A DNA stretch of 64,000 bases from Isoetes taiwanensis. Lineage: Eukaryota > Streptophyta > Lycopodiopsida > Isoetales > Isoetaceae. The stretch spans positions 16,867,415 through 16,931,414 of the forward strand of contig JAJEKV010000018.1 of NCBI GenBank assembly GCA_021234155.1. Reading direction: 5' to 3'. Under the pieces are notes generated by a model. The model did not search any database and had not been told where the DNA came from. It saw only the letters and a list, made by a program, of their open reading frames with translations. Position numbers and translations under genes: made by a program. Positions within the stretch are counted from its first letter, which is position 1. Every line of letters starts with the position of its first letter. Positions 33,601 through 45,117 of the stretch are shown here, piece by piece.

Positions 33601-34066
33601 AAATTGAAGGTTTTGCTTATTCAAGCCCACCACCATCGTCCATAGAGCTACAAATCATGAGGACATTGGCCATTCCATTACCAACCAATGATACAAAGAT
33701 GGAGCTCGGATTCTCACCCAAAAGTGGTGATTCTCACAGAACTGGGCGACAACAAAGCATGAAAGTAAAGGTGATGCAGCGTTCCGGCACAAAAATAATG
33801 CGAACTTAAAAATAGATTTTAGCTGTGCCTTTTTTACTCCGAATGTTTTGATTAAGCTATCAATAGATTTTAACGCTGCCCTTTTTTACGCCCTTTTTTT
33901 TATCCCAATGCTTATAATCTTAGCCAGTGTTACTAATACAAGAGGCAGACCCACCCACTCTATGGCATTCATCATTCTACTATCTGGGCATCCAACATCT
34001 ACTATCTGTTGACTTCTAACACACTAGTCATTTTTTTTTTCTTGATTATTGAGATTAAGTTTAAAC
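33601..34066. other. SWEET upstream region
   Basis: AT-rich, containing two related segments with TAGATTTTA.C.GTGCC/TGCCCTTTTTTA (about 33813 and 33866), a T-run at 34031-34040, and the presumed promoter of the SWEET gene. No TATA box can be fixed with confidence. Confidence 0.4.
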
Positions 34067-35195
34067 ATGGTGTTGAAAACAGTGCTGAAAACCACCCTTG
34101 GTGTTGTGGGCAATGCCACAGCAGTATGCCTTTTTGTTTCTCCAATGTAAATAGCACCTTTCTTTTAATTCATTCTTCTATATATCTATTTCTTATTTTA
34201 ATGGGTGTTTTTTTTTCTTATTTGATGTTTTTTTAAGTATTATATTTGCTTCCTTTCTCATGTTTGTTTTAATTTTGTGTAGTCCCACGTTTTTGGAGAT
34301 TCGGAAGCGAAAGTCTACTGAGGATTTTTCTTCCTTCCCTTACATCTCCACATTAGCCAATTGTATCTTGTGGGTTGTTTATGGCATCTTAAAAGGCCAC
34401 AGTCCACTCATCCTCACTATCAATGGCTTTGGTTGTTTTATCGAGTTAATCTACCTTAGCTTGTTTTGGTACTATGCTCCTACAGTTCCAAGGGAGAACA
34501 AGAAATTCTCTCCAATGGTAACTAAGTACATCTTGCTTCATTAGACATTAGATTTTTTTCTTTTTTTCTTTTTTTCTTTTTTGACTAATAATGTTTACAA
34601 TGTCCGCAGGGTAAACTCCGCCTATATGTACTTTCCAGTCTTGCATGCATCCTTCCTATCATATTCGTAGGATTTTTTGCCACTCACCATCATCATATCC
34701 GCATGTATTTCTTCGGTGTGATTTGTGCTGCGCTAAATAGTTTGATGAATCTCTCTCCCTTGAGCATCATGGTAATGCCATTAGTTAAAACAATCATTAT
34801 GCTTTTCGCATAGTTTATTATTTGCTCAAGACTAACCATAGCTTGTTGCGCTCTAAATAGTATCAAGTTTACAAGACAAAGAGCACAGAATATATGCCCT
34901 TCTATCTCTCTCTTTTTGTGTTTCTCAACAGCATTGTTTGGTTGTTCTACGCACTGGTCACAAAGGATTGGTATATCTTTGTACGTATTGTTGTTTTGTT
35001 TGTGTTGCTATTTGCAGTTTTAAATGGAATTTAACTTGTTGTGTTGCTCATTTGCAGAGCCCTAATATAGTGGGTTTAATTGGTGGTGCTGTACAATTGG
35101 TCCTTTATCTTGTGTATAGAAAGCACACCAACAAAACAACTCATGTTGAACTGACTCCTGTTGGACCTTGTGATATTGAAGCAACATCAAAGTAG
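34067..35195 (+). CDS. SWEET sugar transporter, five exons
   Basis: Exons 34067-34146, 34283-34517, 34610-34771, 34861-34980 and 35058-35195 join into 244 codons plus stop with matching phases and GT/AG introns. The protein has two MtN3/SWEET repeats, each of three membrane helices, joined by a linker helix (seven in all). Repeat 1 shows GNATAVCLFVSPIPTF, KSTEDFSSFPYI and TINGFGCFIELIYLSLFWYY. Repeat 2 shows SLMNLSPLSIM, TKSTEYMPFYLSLFVFLNSI and SPNIVGLIGGAVQLVLYLVY. The asparagines of INGFG and PNIVG fit the substrate-pocket positions, and P/F residues of PTF, SPL and MPF are conserved. SWEETs move sugars passively across plasma or vacuolar membranes. The C-terminal tail is short (about 28 residues). 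No lesions are seen; the clade and substrate cannot be told from sequence alone. Confidence 0.93.
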
Positions 35196-35717
35196 CCTTG
35201 TTGTCATGGGTTGTGACAACCCTTGATATTGAAGCAACATTATGGTGGCCTTGTTGAAGACAAAAGCTTTCTCCTAACCATTATCCATAACGAAAGTAGG
35301 CAGTATTGTACGCATAGTGTATGTTTCAAAAAATAAATAAAAATAAATTGGATGTACCAATATTGAGTTCTATACATGATTTGTTGCATGCTATTTGAGA
35401 AGGAAATAGATGGAAGACAAAGGATTACAAGAAGTGAGTAGATTGTCGTCAGACAAAAGAAAAGCATGTGATAGTTGGAGAGTTTTTCATTACAGGGATT
35501 AGGTAGACTTAAGAAAAAAAATGTTTGAGACTGCAAATCAAGGGGATAAGGGAATGTCAAAATGTTAATGTTGGATTCATTTAAAGAGTTGTTTTGTCAT
35601 TATCAAATATATAAAGAACATGAAACTTTTGTGCATATGCGTTCTCTTTTAGGATGATCAATAGATTATCTTTTGCGTTATTTTACGCCACAATACGACT
35701 CTATTCTTGAAAAAGTT

Positions 35718-35962
35718 TCTTTCATTGAATATAGAATCGAGTTGAGAGCATGAAAATCGAGTTGAGAGCATGAAAACTTTATGCAAGCCCTTTTCAAATT
35801 AACAAGGTAATGTAGCCTTCTTCTAAATTAGCAAGGTAATGTACATACATCTACAACTTCATGGCCTCCTAAAATAAAAATTGTACTTTTCTTTAAATTC
35901 ATTTCTTGCTACTTGTTTTTATAACTAAAAAACAAGGTGCAGCACACGAAGGGTTGCCCTCC
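35718..35962. repeat. dispersed repeat R2, copy 1
   Basis: Starts TTTCTTTCATTGAATATAGA and ends near GAAGGGTTGCCCTC. It matches 57884-58111 in the same orientation with scattered changes; copy 1 has an extra internal duplication of CGAGTTGAGAGCATGAAAA. No coding content and no clear ends, so the element type is unknown. Confidence 0.8.
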
Positions 35963-36374
35963 ATCCATAGCCGAAGGGTGACGTGGCCTAAGTAGCCACA
36001 AGTACGATATCGACAAGAAATTGTGACTATTGCATGGAATCAAATACATCTTCGAAGTGTCATATGAGTAAGACAACTCCAAACTGGCATCCCCAGTCAA
36101 TTTAAACTTTTGAGCAAAAACAGAGACCTCTAGTATTTCCTATTTCCTTTCCATAAGCTTAATTTTCCACGGCCCAAACAAATTCGTTTTTGGATTGCTA
36201 CTTAAGTTCTTCAAGGATAACTTCACACTTCCCTAGTGTTGCAGCTTGCTCCAATCCCGCTTCTTTATTCATCTAGTCAATACACTCTACAATTCACATC
36301 TCAAGGTACATTTTTTTTTTCATTCTACTGCAATATTTATACACGCTTCATACTTCCGTCGTAGAAAACTTAGA

Positions 36375-36458
36375 ATCAATATATATAGCATCCTTGTCAA
36401 CAGATTCAAGACCATTAAAATCAATATATATAGCATCCTTGTCAACAGATTCAAAACC
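36375..36458. repeat. 45-bp tandem duplication
   Basis: ATCAATATATATAGCATCCT followed by TGTCAACAGATTCAA occurs at 36375 and again at 36420. Confidence 0.9.
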
Positions 36459-36917
36459 AGTGCAGCCACTTATATCATTAAGCTCATGTTGTTATTACCT
36501 CAATTCGTATTTACTAAATGATGCTATAAACCTTCATGTCGCGGTTTCACTTTTGAAAGCATGTTATACACGCGTACATACTTCCACTGTAGAATACTTA
36601 AAATCTCATATGGGAGCCTACACAACTGAGATCCATAATAAACCCATAATAAACCCTAACAGACGGGGCAATACAAAAAGGAAGAACAAGCTGTAATTGT
36701 AATAGTGATAAGAGCAACCAGGAAATACGAAATCATGCCTGCTTCATTGCAAGGAATACGCAACAGAATGCTTAAGGCCATCAATGGATCTGGTAGATAT
36801 GACATCCAGATTACTAACCGCTTTTACACGTATAGTACCTCCATATGTACAAAACAATGTTTTTAAGACCTCCAGCACTTATACCTAACATGGTGAAGAC
36901 ACAGCGCTGCTGGTGGC

Positions 36918-39900
36918 TTATGGACTATGTACATCAATTCCAGAAACTTTGCTTGGAGAGTCTTGAACGAGAGAGGGATCATGCTGCTGGATGACCAAAG
37001 TAGAAGCAGTAATGCCAAGTGTCCAAGAAAGGAAATCCCCAATTGGACCCAACTCAGAGCAATCAGCATACCTCCTATCCAGTATCCAGGCGAGCAACCA
37101 AAGGACTAGTAGGTCTCCTATCCCGTCCAACCAGAATCAAATTAAACCTGTTTTTCATAACCAGCCCAAGCACTGCCTCCTTGGGATCATTAAGATCATC
37201 AATTACAATTTCTTCAAAGGCTATAGAACGCAAGGCTGATTCAGTTGCCACATTGCCTGCGCTCTGCGGCTTTGGAAAACTGTCATCCTCTCAGGTACAA
37301 CAAGCAACAATTTGATCAGATCCAATGCTGGCCCGCTCATCGAAACTACACACAAACCTGACCACTGTCACAGTTACCCCAGGATGTTCAACCATTCTGC
37401 AACTAAATACCAAAGCCTCCCTGTCATATGGACCCCCAAAGAACAACACTGCTACACTGTGATCAACATTACCTGGACAAAGCTGAGTAGCTCCTCCCAG
37501 ACCACTGTCAACAAGATTACCTACAGAACACGAGGCATGTTGTAACACCCTTTCATTTACAATTTGGAACCCAGGGTTCGCTGCCTCCAAGACTAAATTG
37601 GCCCTCTGATACTTGTGGAATGGGAGAATGATAACGTTGATATATTTCTCGTCTGCGGTGTTGCATATGTCATCATGCATGTCCTCGAAGCCTCCTGAGA
37701 TCACTGTCATGGTCCGCACAGTCACCTTGCTAAGCTACCCATATGCATCAAATGCAACCAGAATGTTCTCTGATTCTCTGCCCCTGTGATGCCAAAAGGG
37801 TCGACCATCCTTTCTTCCCCGATGAACCAACATGATAGCTGAAGATCGCTCTGACAATTCTAATAAATGAAGAATATACAAATTCAAAGCTTGCTTTCTA
37901 GTACCTCTAGTTCCTTCTACCAGATTGATCACAGCAGGAACATTCTTCATTCCATGGACACATGCCAGAATTCTAAGCTCATCAGTCAATTTTTCAATAT
38001 GGAGCTTTCGGCGTGTATATGGAATTTTATTCCTTGCTAGTTCATACAGCAACATGACAATTTGTGTAGTCATGAATGTGTAAGAAGGGCCATAATGATC
38101 ATGATGGCAAAACATTTGTCATTCAAGACCTTGCGTTCCCTGCCAATGTTGAGCACAATAAGCTCCATCAACCCCTTTGCATTCATCAGAAAATCCAAGG
38201 TAAGTGCCTTGCGGTATTTTAGAAGTTAGCAGTTATTCGTTAGCTAACGGCTAACGCGAAAATAACGGCTAACGAGTTATCAGCCAAGGTGATAACGTGT
38301 TATTTTGGGACCAAAAAAAAAATTCAAATTTTAACAAATTGAAACTTGTTATTGACTAATTTGAGCATGCTGAATTCAAATATGGAATCAGAATTTTGAA
38401 CAGACTACTCTAACCTGCTGAAACTTCATCTTAGTACCCAAACCTGTGTTCCGCTCAGTCTTACAGAATTCCCTTCATGGATCTGCATGTCCTAAAAGAG
38501 TCAAAAAGCTAAGCTTGTTAAAACATTCAAGCTTGTTAAAGCAAGAACAGTAAGCTGGCTGCAAATTTACAGGTTTGGATCAAGCTCTCACTAAGCTATC
38601 ATTCGCAGTCTAGGCACTAAGTTAACTCTTTCTTTCATTTCCCTTTTTCTGCTTTATTTATGCAACCACAACATCCGGATGTACAGCCAATGAGCCAATG
38701 GCAAAAGAAACAAGCAAAAAGAAACATGGAAAGCAATGTACGTCCTTGACAAGCAAAAGAAACATGGAAAGAAAGAAACATATCTGCTGCTTATTCAGAA
38801 TGACTATAATTTGTAAGAAAAACTATTCAGAATGATCACTACTGTTTGTTTGTATTTGCAAAAAGCACTAAAAAGTCCATGAACCATCTGAACTGGAACA
38901 AGTATCAACAGGTAAAAGTGAGACTTCATGGAACGATCTGGCAGCCCAGAAGTTTTCCACCACTAATGTTTTTTAGGTTCGCTCCATATGCAATCATCGC
39001 GAAGCCATGGCATTCAATCTCTAAAGAAATCCCTTTTGAATGGGCACGTCTCTAATGTACACTATTCTCTACATTTTGAAAGAAAACAAATCATATGTAT
39101 AAGTAATGAATGAACCGACCTGCTGTTCCTGCTCCTCACAGATCTGTTCTGCTGCTTCTTTGTCGATTCGATGCAATCAGGCCGCCGTTAGCACCAGAGG
39201 CGCCAAGGAGAACCCGGAGGAGAAGCATAAAAAGAAACAGAGGAAAAAAAAGGGTCAAAAAAGTGGCCCCAAAATAATACGTTATTTTACGTTCGCGTTA
39301 TCCCCAATTTGATAACGCGTTATCTTCTATCCAGATGCTATTCCAAATGCTATTCTAGTAAAACATGTACCAAAAATCTTGCCAAGACAGGCAGTGAAGA
39401 GACCCAGGAATAACAAACCAGCAATAACAACCTAATGACCTGAGTTCATGGATTGTCCCAAGATCAGTCCTCAGGCCACTGGAGGCAAAGTACATGGATA
39501 ATATAAGTATGGTCACAAAATCTTCAATTTTCTCGATCAAAATGCCAGCAAATGGCCCATCCTTGGGAATAATCAATCCAAATATAAATGCTCCAAAGAT
39601 GTCTTGCATTGCAATAGCATCATTAACAAATCCTGCTATTAGAACTCCAAGAAGAGTAACACATACATACATCTCACTAACAGGCTCATTGTCAGGAGAC
39701 CTATTAGCAATCCTTGTCATAATGGGTTTTACAAAAAGGAACATAATTAATATATAAGCAAGTCCACAGAGTAATACCCATGCAGCTACAGCAGGACTCC
39801 TGCTTCAACCTGAAAGTGCCATAGCAAGAGCCAAGAGAATCCAAGCAACCACATCATTCACTGCTGCAGCTGACATTGCCATTTGCCCTACATCTGTGGT

Positions 39901-40428
39901 CAGGAGCTTTCGTTCTGCCAAAATGCGAGCAAGAATAGGAAATGCTGTGATGGACATTGCTACCCCCATGAACAGAAGAAATGGACCAAAAGTCACACCC
40001 TTGCTGATAGTCTTATGAAGTACAAAAGAAACTCCAACTCCTGCCACAAAGAGTAACGAAATGCTAGCAGCTGCAGTGGGTAGAGCGTCTTTCCCATATT
40101 TACTAATTGCTTACAAGTCTAGTTCAAGCCCAACCATGAAGAGGGAAAAAAGAAGTCCCATATAAGCGAAGATCTCCAGCACTGTCAAACTATTACTTGG
40201 AAATATGGTCTATAGGTATACAGGATATCGGCCCAGAGCTGAAGGTCCATTCCACCAATAATCTCTGCGATCACTCGTGGTTGCCTTAATGGTTTCATGA
40301 AAAATGCGATGGTTTGCGTTAAGCTCACAACAATGCAAATCTAGACTATTAAAAGCGAGAAAGCGAAGCTAATAGGATTATCCCCTTGTAAAGCACCATT
40401 GGACGTTATCTTCGTAAGCTCTGAATGG
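36918..40428 (-). pseudogene. CHX-type cation/H+ antiporter, copy A (broken)
   Basis: The minus strand carries a plant CHX gene. Membrane-domain blocks (40428-39360) include [74 protein letters not shown] and QDIFGAFIFGLIIPKDGPFA. The C-terminal regulatory part (38170-36918) includes LMELIVLNIGRERKVLND, KLTDELRILACVHGMKNVPA and ELGPIGDFLSWT..LGITAS. CHX proteins exchange K+/Na+ for H+ at endomembranes. Lesions: a TAG where Gln is expected, a deletion after EIIGG (both shared with copy B), LDL followed by TAA, a TGA after ALAMALSG, a frameshift near TDLGTIHELRS, a TAG after FDAYG, a 1.1-kb inverted-repeat insertion (38220-39329), and a LINE at the N-terminus. Clearly a pseudogene. Confidence 0.92.
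38220..39329. mobile_element. 1.1-kb inverted-repeat element inside CHX copy A
   Basis: Interrupts CHX coding sequence between RIAF (right side) and RKALTLDFLMNAKG (left side). Ends read TAGAAGTTAGCAGTTA and, in reverse complement, TAGAAGATAACGCGTTA. Inner inverted blocks ATAACGTGTTATTTTGGGAC (about 38292) and GGCCCCAAAATAATACGTTAT (about 39265) pair with few mismatches. Repeated TAACG motifs near both ends recall the subterminal repeats of hAT elements, but no 8-bp target duplication and no transposase are visible. A lysine-rich plus frame at 39106-39312 is unassigned. The superfamily is therefore open. Confidence 0.65.
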
Positions 40429-40437
40429 CTGGTAACT

Positions 40438-41965
40438 TTTTTTTTTTTGAGGGATAAAAAATAAACTTTATTTACTTTAAGAGAACGATACACAGCCACA
40501 TGGCAGGGGTGCACCCATCTGCAAATCTGAGATGGGGATAGCTACATGGCTCTCTTGGACGTTCTAGTGTAGACTTAGGTAGGTGCCCCATATTTCAGCC
40601 TTTACTTCTTCTTCGCTCTCAAACACTAGCTTGAATTTTTTTAGCCTTTCCAGTATCGTATGTAGAAGTTGATTTGGTGATTTGACCTCTTGATTCTCAT
40701 TGAAGACTAAGGCATTTCTCTTTTTCCATATTGACCAGATTGTCCAGGCTCTAGCTATATGGAAGGCCACCTTTTTCGTGGTGCCCCAATCTAGGGGAAG
40801 GATACCCAACAGCAGTTCCTTGGTACCTAACGGGTATTCAAAGCGATCCGTGCTCCAAGCCCATACTACTTTTGACTTCTCACATTCCACCGGACAATGT
40901 TCAATGGATTCTGTTCAACCTCACAAATGGGGCATAGTGGGCTGACTTTATTGTCCCATTTGGAGACTAGTTGATTGACCCTTGGAACCATGTGTATCAC
41001 TTGCCAAAGGAAGGCGTTTATCAGGTGGGGCGGATATTTCCCGCATCTCTCGGATGTTTTTAGGTTTTCCTCTGTGATCACTAGTTCCCATTTGGTAGAT
41101 ATTGGGAGTACACCCTTAGTCCTCAAGCTTTTGTAACTTGATTTAACAAACTTGTTAGGCTGAATCTCGGGGTGCAGAACCCATGGATTTTGATCTCCTG
41201 TAGTTATAGTGTTTGGGAGTACTGTAGCCACACTTTCCCATATTATTTTGTCTGCGTCCTTTAAGGCAAAACAAGCCTGGAATTCTGCCCAACTTACTAA
41301 TTGCTCTCCCTTGTACCACTGGGCACAGGAATCAATTCCACAAATTTTCCACCTCTTTACGATCCTTGCATCAGCCACCATGCCTAAGGGACCTTGTTTG
41401 TTATGCAGTAGCACTGGTACCCACCATGGAGGAGAAGTCTCTGCTTCGAACTTGTTGATGTCTAGTGTAAAAAGTTTTTTTATGACTTGCCAAGCCGAAA
41501 TTAAACCCTTTAGGAATGGAGATGCTTCTCTACATGGCTTAAGATCAAAAAAGAGTGACCACGGAAGTGAGACTTTAATGGAGGGCTTACTATGCTTACA
41601 TGAAGCTAATAGGGTCTGATTGATAAGGTGCATACTGGAGACTTCAGCCTTTTCTGTAGGATCATCCATATGAATTTGGCTTTGCTCTATAATGATATGT
41701 CGACCATTCCAATTCCTCCTTCTGTCTTGTCTCTCTTGCACTTCCACCAAGCGATTTTGACCTTTGCCCTTCTTCGTTCCCGGACGAAGTTGCGGATTAA
41801 CCCTTCTAGCTCTTGTGCCTTCTCCTTTGGGGCCAGTAAAATTGATGACGTATAGACATGAGTATTGCTTAACACATGTTTTGCCACTGTGATCCGTCCT
41901 GCAAGTGATAGCTTTGCCACCTTCCACCAATTTAAGTGTTTCTGAAGGCCTAGCAGGCATGCACC
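40438..41965 (-). mobile_element. 5'-truncated L1-like LINE in CHX copy A (minus)
   Basis: Begins at its 3' end with an 11-base T-run (poly(A) on the minus strand) exactly where copy A reads ...GAATGGCTGGTAAC, that is, inside the first CHX codons as judged from copy B. Minus-strand frames give the end of a plant LINE ORF2: HLNWWKVAKLSLAGRITVAK, LAPKEKAQELEGLIRNFV, then LWSLFFDLKPCREASPFLKG, then the zinc-binding RVT segment HLINAFLWQVIHMVPRVNQL and CPICEVEQNP, and after a frameshift WSTDRFEYPLGTKELLLG and ARAWTIWSIWKKRNALVF. No RT palm remains. The 5' end merges with the duplicated 107-bp unit near 41957. Confidence 0.88.
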
Positions 41966-42115
41966 TCTTTTTCTGACACTGGAAGGGAAGATACGGCGGA
42001 AATCCATGATCAGCAAGAATGGGCGATCGCCATTAGTTCCACAGCCTGATTGCCCAGACGCTTGGCATGCACCTCTTTTTCTGACATTGGAATGGAAGAT
42101 ACGATGGAAATCCAT
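41957..42115. repeat. 107-bp tandem duplication
   Basis: GGCATGCACCTCTTTTTCTG starts at about 41958 and again at about 42065. Each unit runs through GGAAATCCATGATCAGCAAG. A part of it occurs inverted at 47195-47265 at the palindrome centre, and the end of the unit begins repeat R1. Confidence 0.85.
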
Positions 42116-42463
42116 GATCAGCAAGAATGGGCGATCTACTGTGGCAAAGAAAGCCGCATACTAGATTAACGAAGCGCCAGAACAATGGTTTTCACAACAT
42201 ACATTTAGTCCACGGCACTTACACAACATATTGTTTATTGTTTGCCTGCACTTGCATCAGATTGGAGTGAGTTGCATTAGATCGGAGCTTCGCTCTGCTT
42301 TGCCTGTTACCCGGTTGAAACATCCCCCGTCGAGAATGCAGGTGACCGCCAATTTACAGGAAACAATAGGTTTAGAGCAGTTACCAGCATATCCATACCT
42401 AGGATATTCCAGAAACCTACATAAGCAAGGGTTTGACCCCCTAGGGGCAACCCAAAAAAAAAA
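42107..42463. repeat. dispersed repeat R1, copy 1
   Basis: Matches 57423-57783 in the same orientation: CATGATCAGCAAGAATGG, then GAAGCGCCAGAA.AATGG, GTTACCCGGTTGAAACATCC and GCAAGGGTTTG.CCCCCTAGG, followed by an A-rich end. The second copy directly abuts the broken end of CHX copy B. On the reverse strand the GGGGTCAAACCCTTGC end recalls a pol III B box, so a SINE is possible but unproved. Confidence 0.8.
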
Positions 42464-42465
42464 CT

Positions 42466-43684
42466 AGCAAGAAGGCGCAACAGAAGGCTTGGGCAGTTTT
42501 AGGCTTTGGGTGCGATTTTGCATTTAATTAGGTCAAATTGTCTAGGAAAGCATGTATACTAGTAAAGGAATGTTGAAACTAGGCATCCACATATTAAAGG
42601 CTCGATTGAAATCATTAGAACTACGATTGGAGTGGAATGTGTGGTCTCAAACTTGGTATAATAATTTTCTAGTGTTCCAATGGTTTTATATTGTAGCTTA
42701 TATCTAGATTCATGATGTTTGTTAATTCCCAATTAAACAAAGTTAGCAAGGTGCTAGATTAATCACTGATTAAAACAAACTTGCTTCCACTTGCTAATTG
42801 AGAAGCATTTCTTTTCTTTTTTTTTTGCTCTACCTGCCTTTTTGTTCCATCTGAAGATTCAATCTCATGACCATTATTTCCCTTTGAACGAGAAACTTGT
42901 CTCTGCGATCCTATTTCAAATACTACATTAGTATCGCATGAAAGCTTATGGAATTGTTTACAAAATGGTTGGAAAAGTGTACTTTGCTTCTTCCCTTTTT
43001 CACCTTTGCAAAAAATGACAATGAACATACTTCTATGGATTTCGTACAGGAACCAGTATTGTGCTACGCATTTATAGGAACAACTATTGTGCTACGCATT
43101 ATTGCTCTCTAAAAATTGAGGTATTACAATATATTTGATTTGAAATGGCCTTTTGCAAAACTTCACATCACTTCTTGATAGCATCTCTTTGCTCCTTCAT
43201 AGGATTAGAAGTACCAGGCAAATAATGAGCCATTCTATGTATAGCAAATAATCATAACATAGACAAATGATAACCTCTCTTGTAACTGCCTCTAGTTAGA
43301 GTTGCGCGTCCCTCGCTCTTAAGATGAACACATGTCAGGTTAGTTGACTATCTTGTGGTGGCGTTTTTAACATGCAACTTATGAAGAAAATATTTTCAGC
43401 AAAATGTCTCCAGCGATAGAACTCCTAAGTAATAAAGATCTCCCAAAAGAGCGCATAATTTCCAGTTACAGCTGCAATAAATCTTTGGGTTAACATGTAT
43501 CATCAGAATCCTGCAAAGGTCATGAAAGGAAGCAATGGATTCCCATATTTCCCAATTCTGCCATGTAGACTTAGTGTCACTATCACTGACTTCAACTTCT
43601 TTGTCAGCTTAGCAAGTATCAGGAGCATGACAAGCAAAGGGCAATTTTGTTTGCTGTAAAATCCTTGATATTTTATATCTTGGC
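42466..43684. other. AT-rich DNA downstream of the HACD exons
   Basis: A minus-strand 89-codon frame at 42759-43028 (lysine-rich tail QKKKKRNASQ) could be a last exon but has no recognisable motif. The remaining C-terminal part of the HACD gene (the usual LYPIG and ALP..KEKN segments) was not found here. A short duplication GTGCTACGCATT lies near 43060-43100. Confidence 0.4.
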
Positions 43685-43685
43685 A

Positions 43686-43688
43686 AAA

Positions 43689-43770
<82 letters not shown>

Positions 43771-43771
43771 T
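43686..43771. repeat. (AAT)n microsatellite
   Basis: About 27 uninterrupted ATA/TAA units within an intron-like region of the HACD gene. The long run suggests recent expansion and likely length variation. Confidence 0.95.
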
Positions 43772-43813
43772 CATGCTTCGTTGGACCCTAATAATATGTT
43801 TCATATATTGGAC

Positions 43814-45117
43814 ATAACGAAGCCAGGTCAGCCATTGAGGACAAATTTTGAGAATGCTAAGCACATAGTGCGGGTAGCGTATCACGTACATTGCAGCACG
43901 ACGACTAAAAAGATTTAAAGGTTATTGAAGCATGTAGTTCTAATTACTCTAGCTTTTACTCGTAAGTCAATGATATCAAGTAACTATGTCCTGGTAACTA
44001 CATTATTTTTTGAGATGCATAACTCTTACCTCGTGAAAACCTGATTGTGGACATACACCCGCCATGCTTCTCATGTGTAAGGTTAAGAAGTCTGTATAAA
44101 ATGGGAAGATGTGGAACTCGATTACTCATAAAAATCTGATTACGGAGATGTTTTTGCTCTGTTCCGAAGACTACGGGTTTCATTGTGATAAAACATGTAC
44201 CAGCTCCTTTACTTGCTGAGATTGTAATGCACCGTCATATTGCTTACCATGCTCATATACATCAAGCCCATCAAAGATCTCCGAAAGAGGTATCCAAGCA
44301 TAGAAAAAGAGTTCATTTTGATTGCATATATGATCCTCTTCTCCTGGATTTAATTACAGAATTCCTGACTTTTGATGTTTATCCTGCTAAAATGAACTTC
44401 ATCATAGGCATGACATCGTGTAGCTTGATGCACTCTCTCTTTTTAACCCTCTGAACACAATGTGGTAGGATAAAAGCCATGGAAAAAACCCTCAGTGGAT
44501 CATCTCTTGCAATTCATATTTTGCTTCACATAAAATATAGATCAACCAGTTTAGCAGACAAACCTCTGCGAAAGACCATGCCATAAAAGTGACAAAGGTA
44601 AAAGGATTTGTTTGAACCTGCAAATTGTCAAATAAAAGATGTAAAAATAAATCCATTTTCAAGTTAAATGGCAATAATAAGTCTGTACGTTGGGAAACCG
44701 AAGAACACTCAAAACAATATGTGATCGTCCCCCCCACTGCATCAATGTTGTAAGTCTTCCAGTATCAACTAAACCTGCAATAAGTACTTTCTATTTTATG
44801 ATAGCAAGTTATGCACACAAGATCATGTAACACTGACATTGCACTTATATTAAACATGCCAAGTTAACTTTTACCGATATAGATCCTAGGTGAAAGAGCA
44901 TACCAATTAGAGAATTCAGAAGTTCCAAAAGTGATGCTGATTGCAATAAACCTAATGAAACACACGTTAATATTAGTAGACATCCTATACTCGGCATGAT
45001 AAGAGACTGATCAAACAGAGCGGGCACATACAAACAAGGTGACCAACTGCATGATATGTGTCCAAAATAGAATGCGTTTGAACTGCATCCTTTGATGCCT
45101 TTATCAGCACCACAGAC
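43814..45117 (-). CDS. very-long-chain 3-hydroxyacyl-CoA dehydratase (PASTICCINO2/HACD-like), partial
   Basis: Five minus-strand exons: 45117-45032 (VLIKASKDAVQTHSILDTYH), 44951-44904 (LLQSASLLELLNSLIG), 44774-44689 (LVDTGRLTTLMQWGGRSHIV, ending LRFPN), 44617-44564 (VQTNPFTFVTFMAWSFAE) and 43885-43814 (VIRYPHYVLSILKICPQWLT, ending WLRY). The first four join in phase with GT/AG sites. The fifth lacks a clear acceptor; the nearest AG at 43909-43908 gives the wrong phase. MQWGGR, AWS..EVIRY and LRY are family signatures; the conserved Tyr of the last exon is catalytic in this family. The enzyme performs the third step of fatty-acid elongation in the ER membrane, removing water from 3-hydroxyacyl-CoA. 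The first exon and the C-terminal exons are missing or unrecognised, so the gene may be incomplete. Confidence 0.8.

Larger units (their letters stand above)
35196..36917. other. intergenic DNA between SWEET and CHX copy A
   Basis: No gene. It holds the dispersed repeat at 35718-35962 and the 45-bp tandem duplication at 36375-36458. The remainder is AT-rich and unassigned. Confidence 0.5.

Noticed and set aside
37312-37545. Plus-strand frame opposite CHX copy A
   Set aside because: Shadow of the CHX C-terminal coding sequence on the other strand.
42424-42463. pol III B-box-like sequence in repeat R1
   Set aside because: One B-box-like match (GGGTTTGACCCC) without an A box at proper spacing is not enough to call a SINE or tRNA gene.
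43673-43891. Poly-leucine open frame on the minus strand
   Set aside because: It is the (AAT)n microsatellite read through; only the first part (VIRYPHY...) is a real HACD exon.
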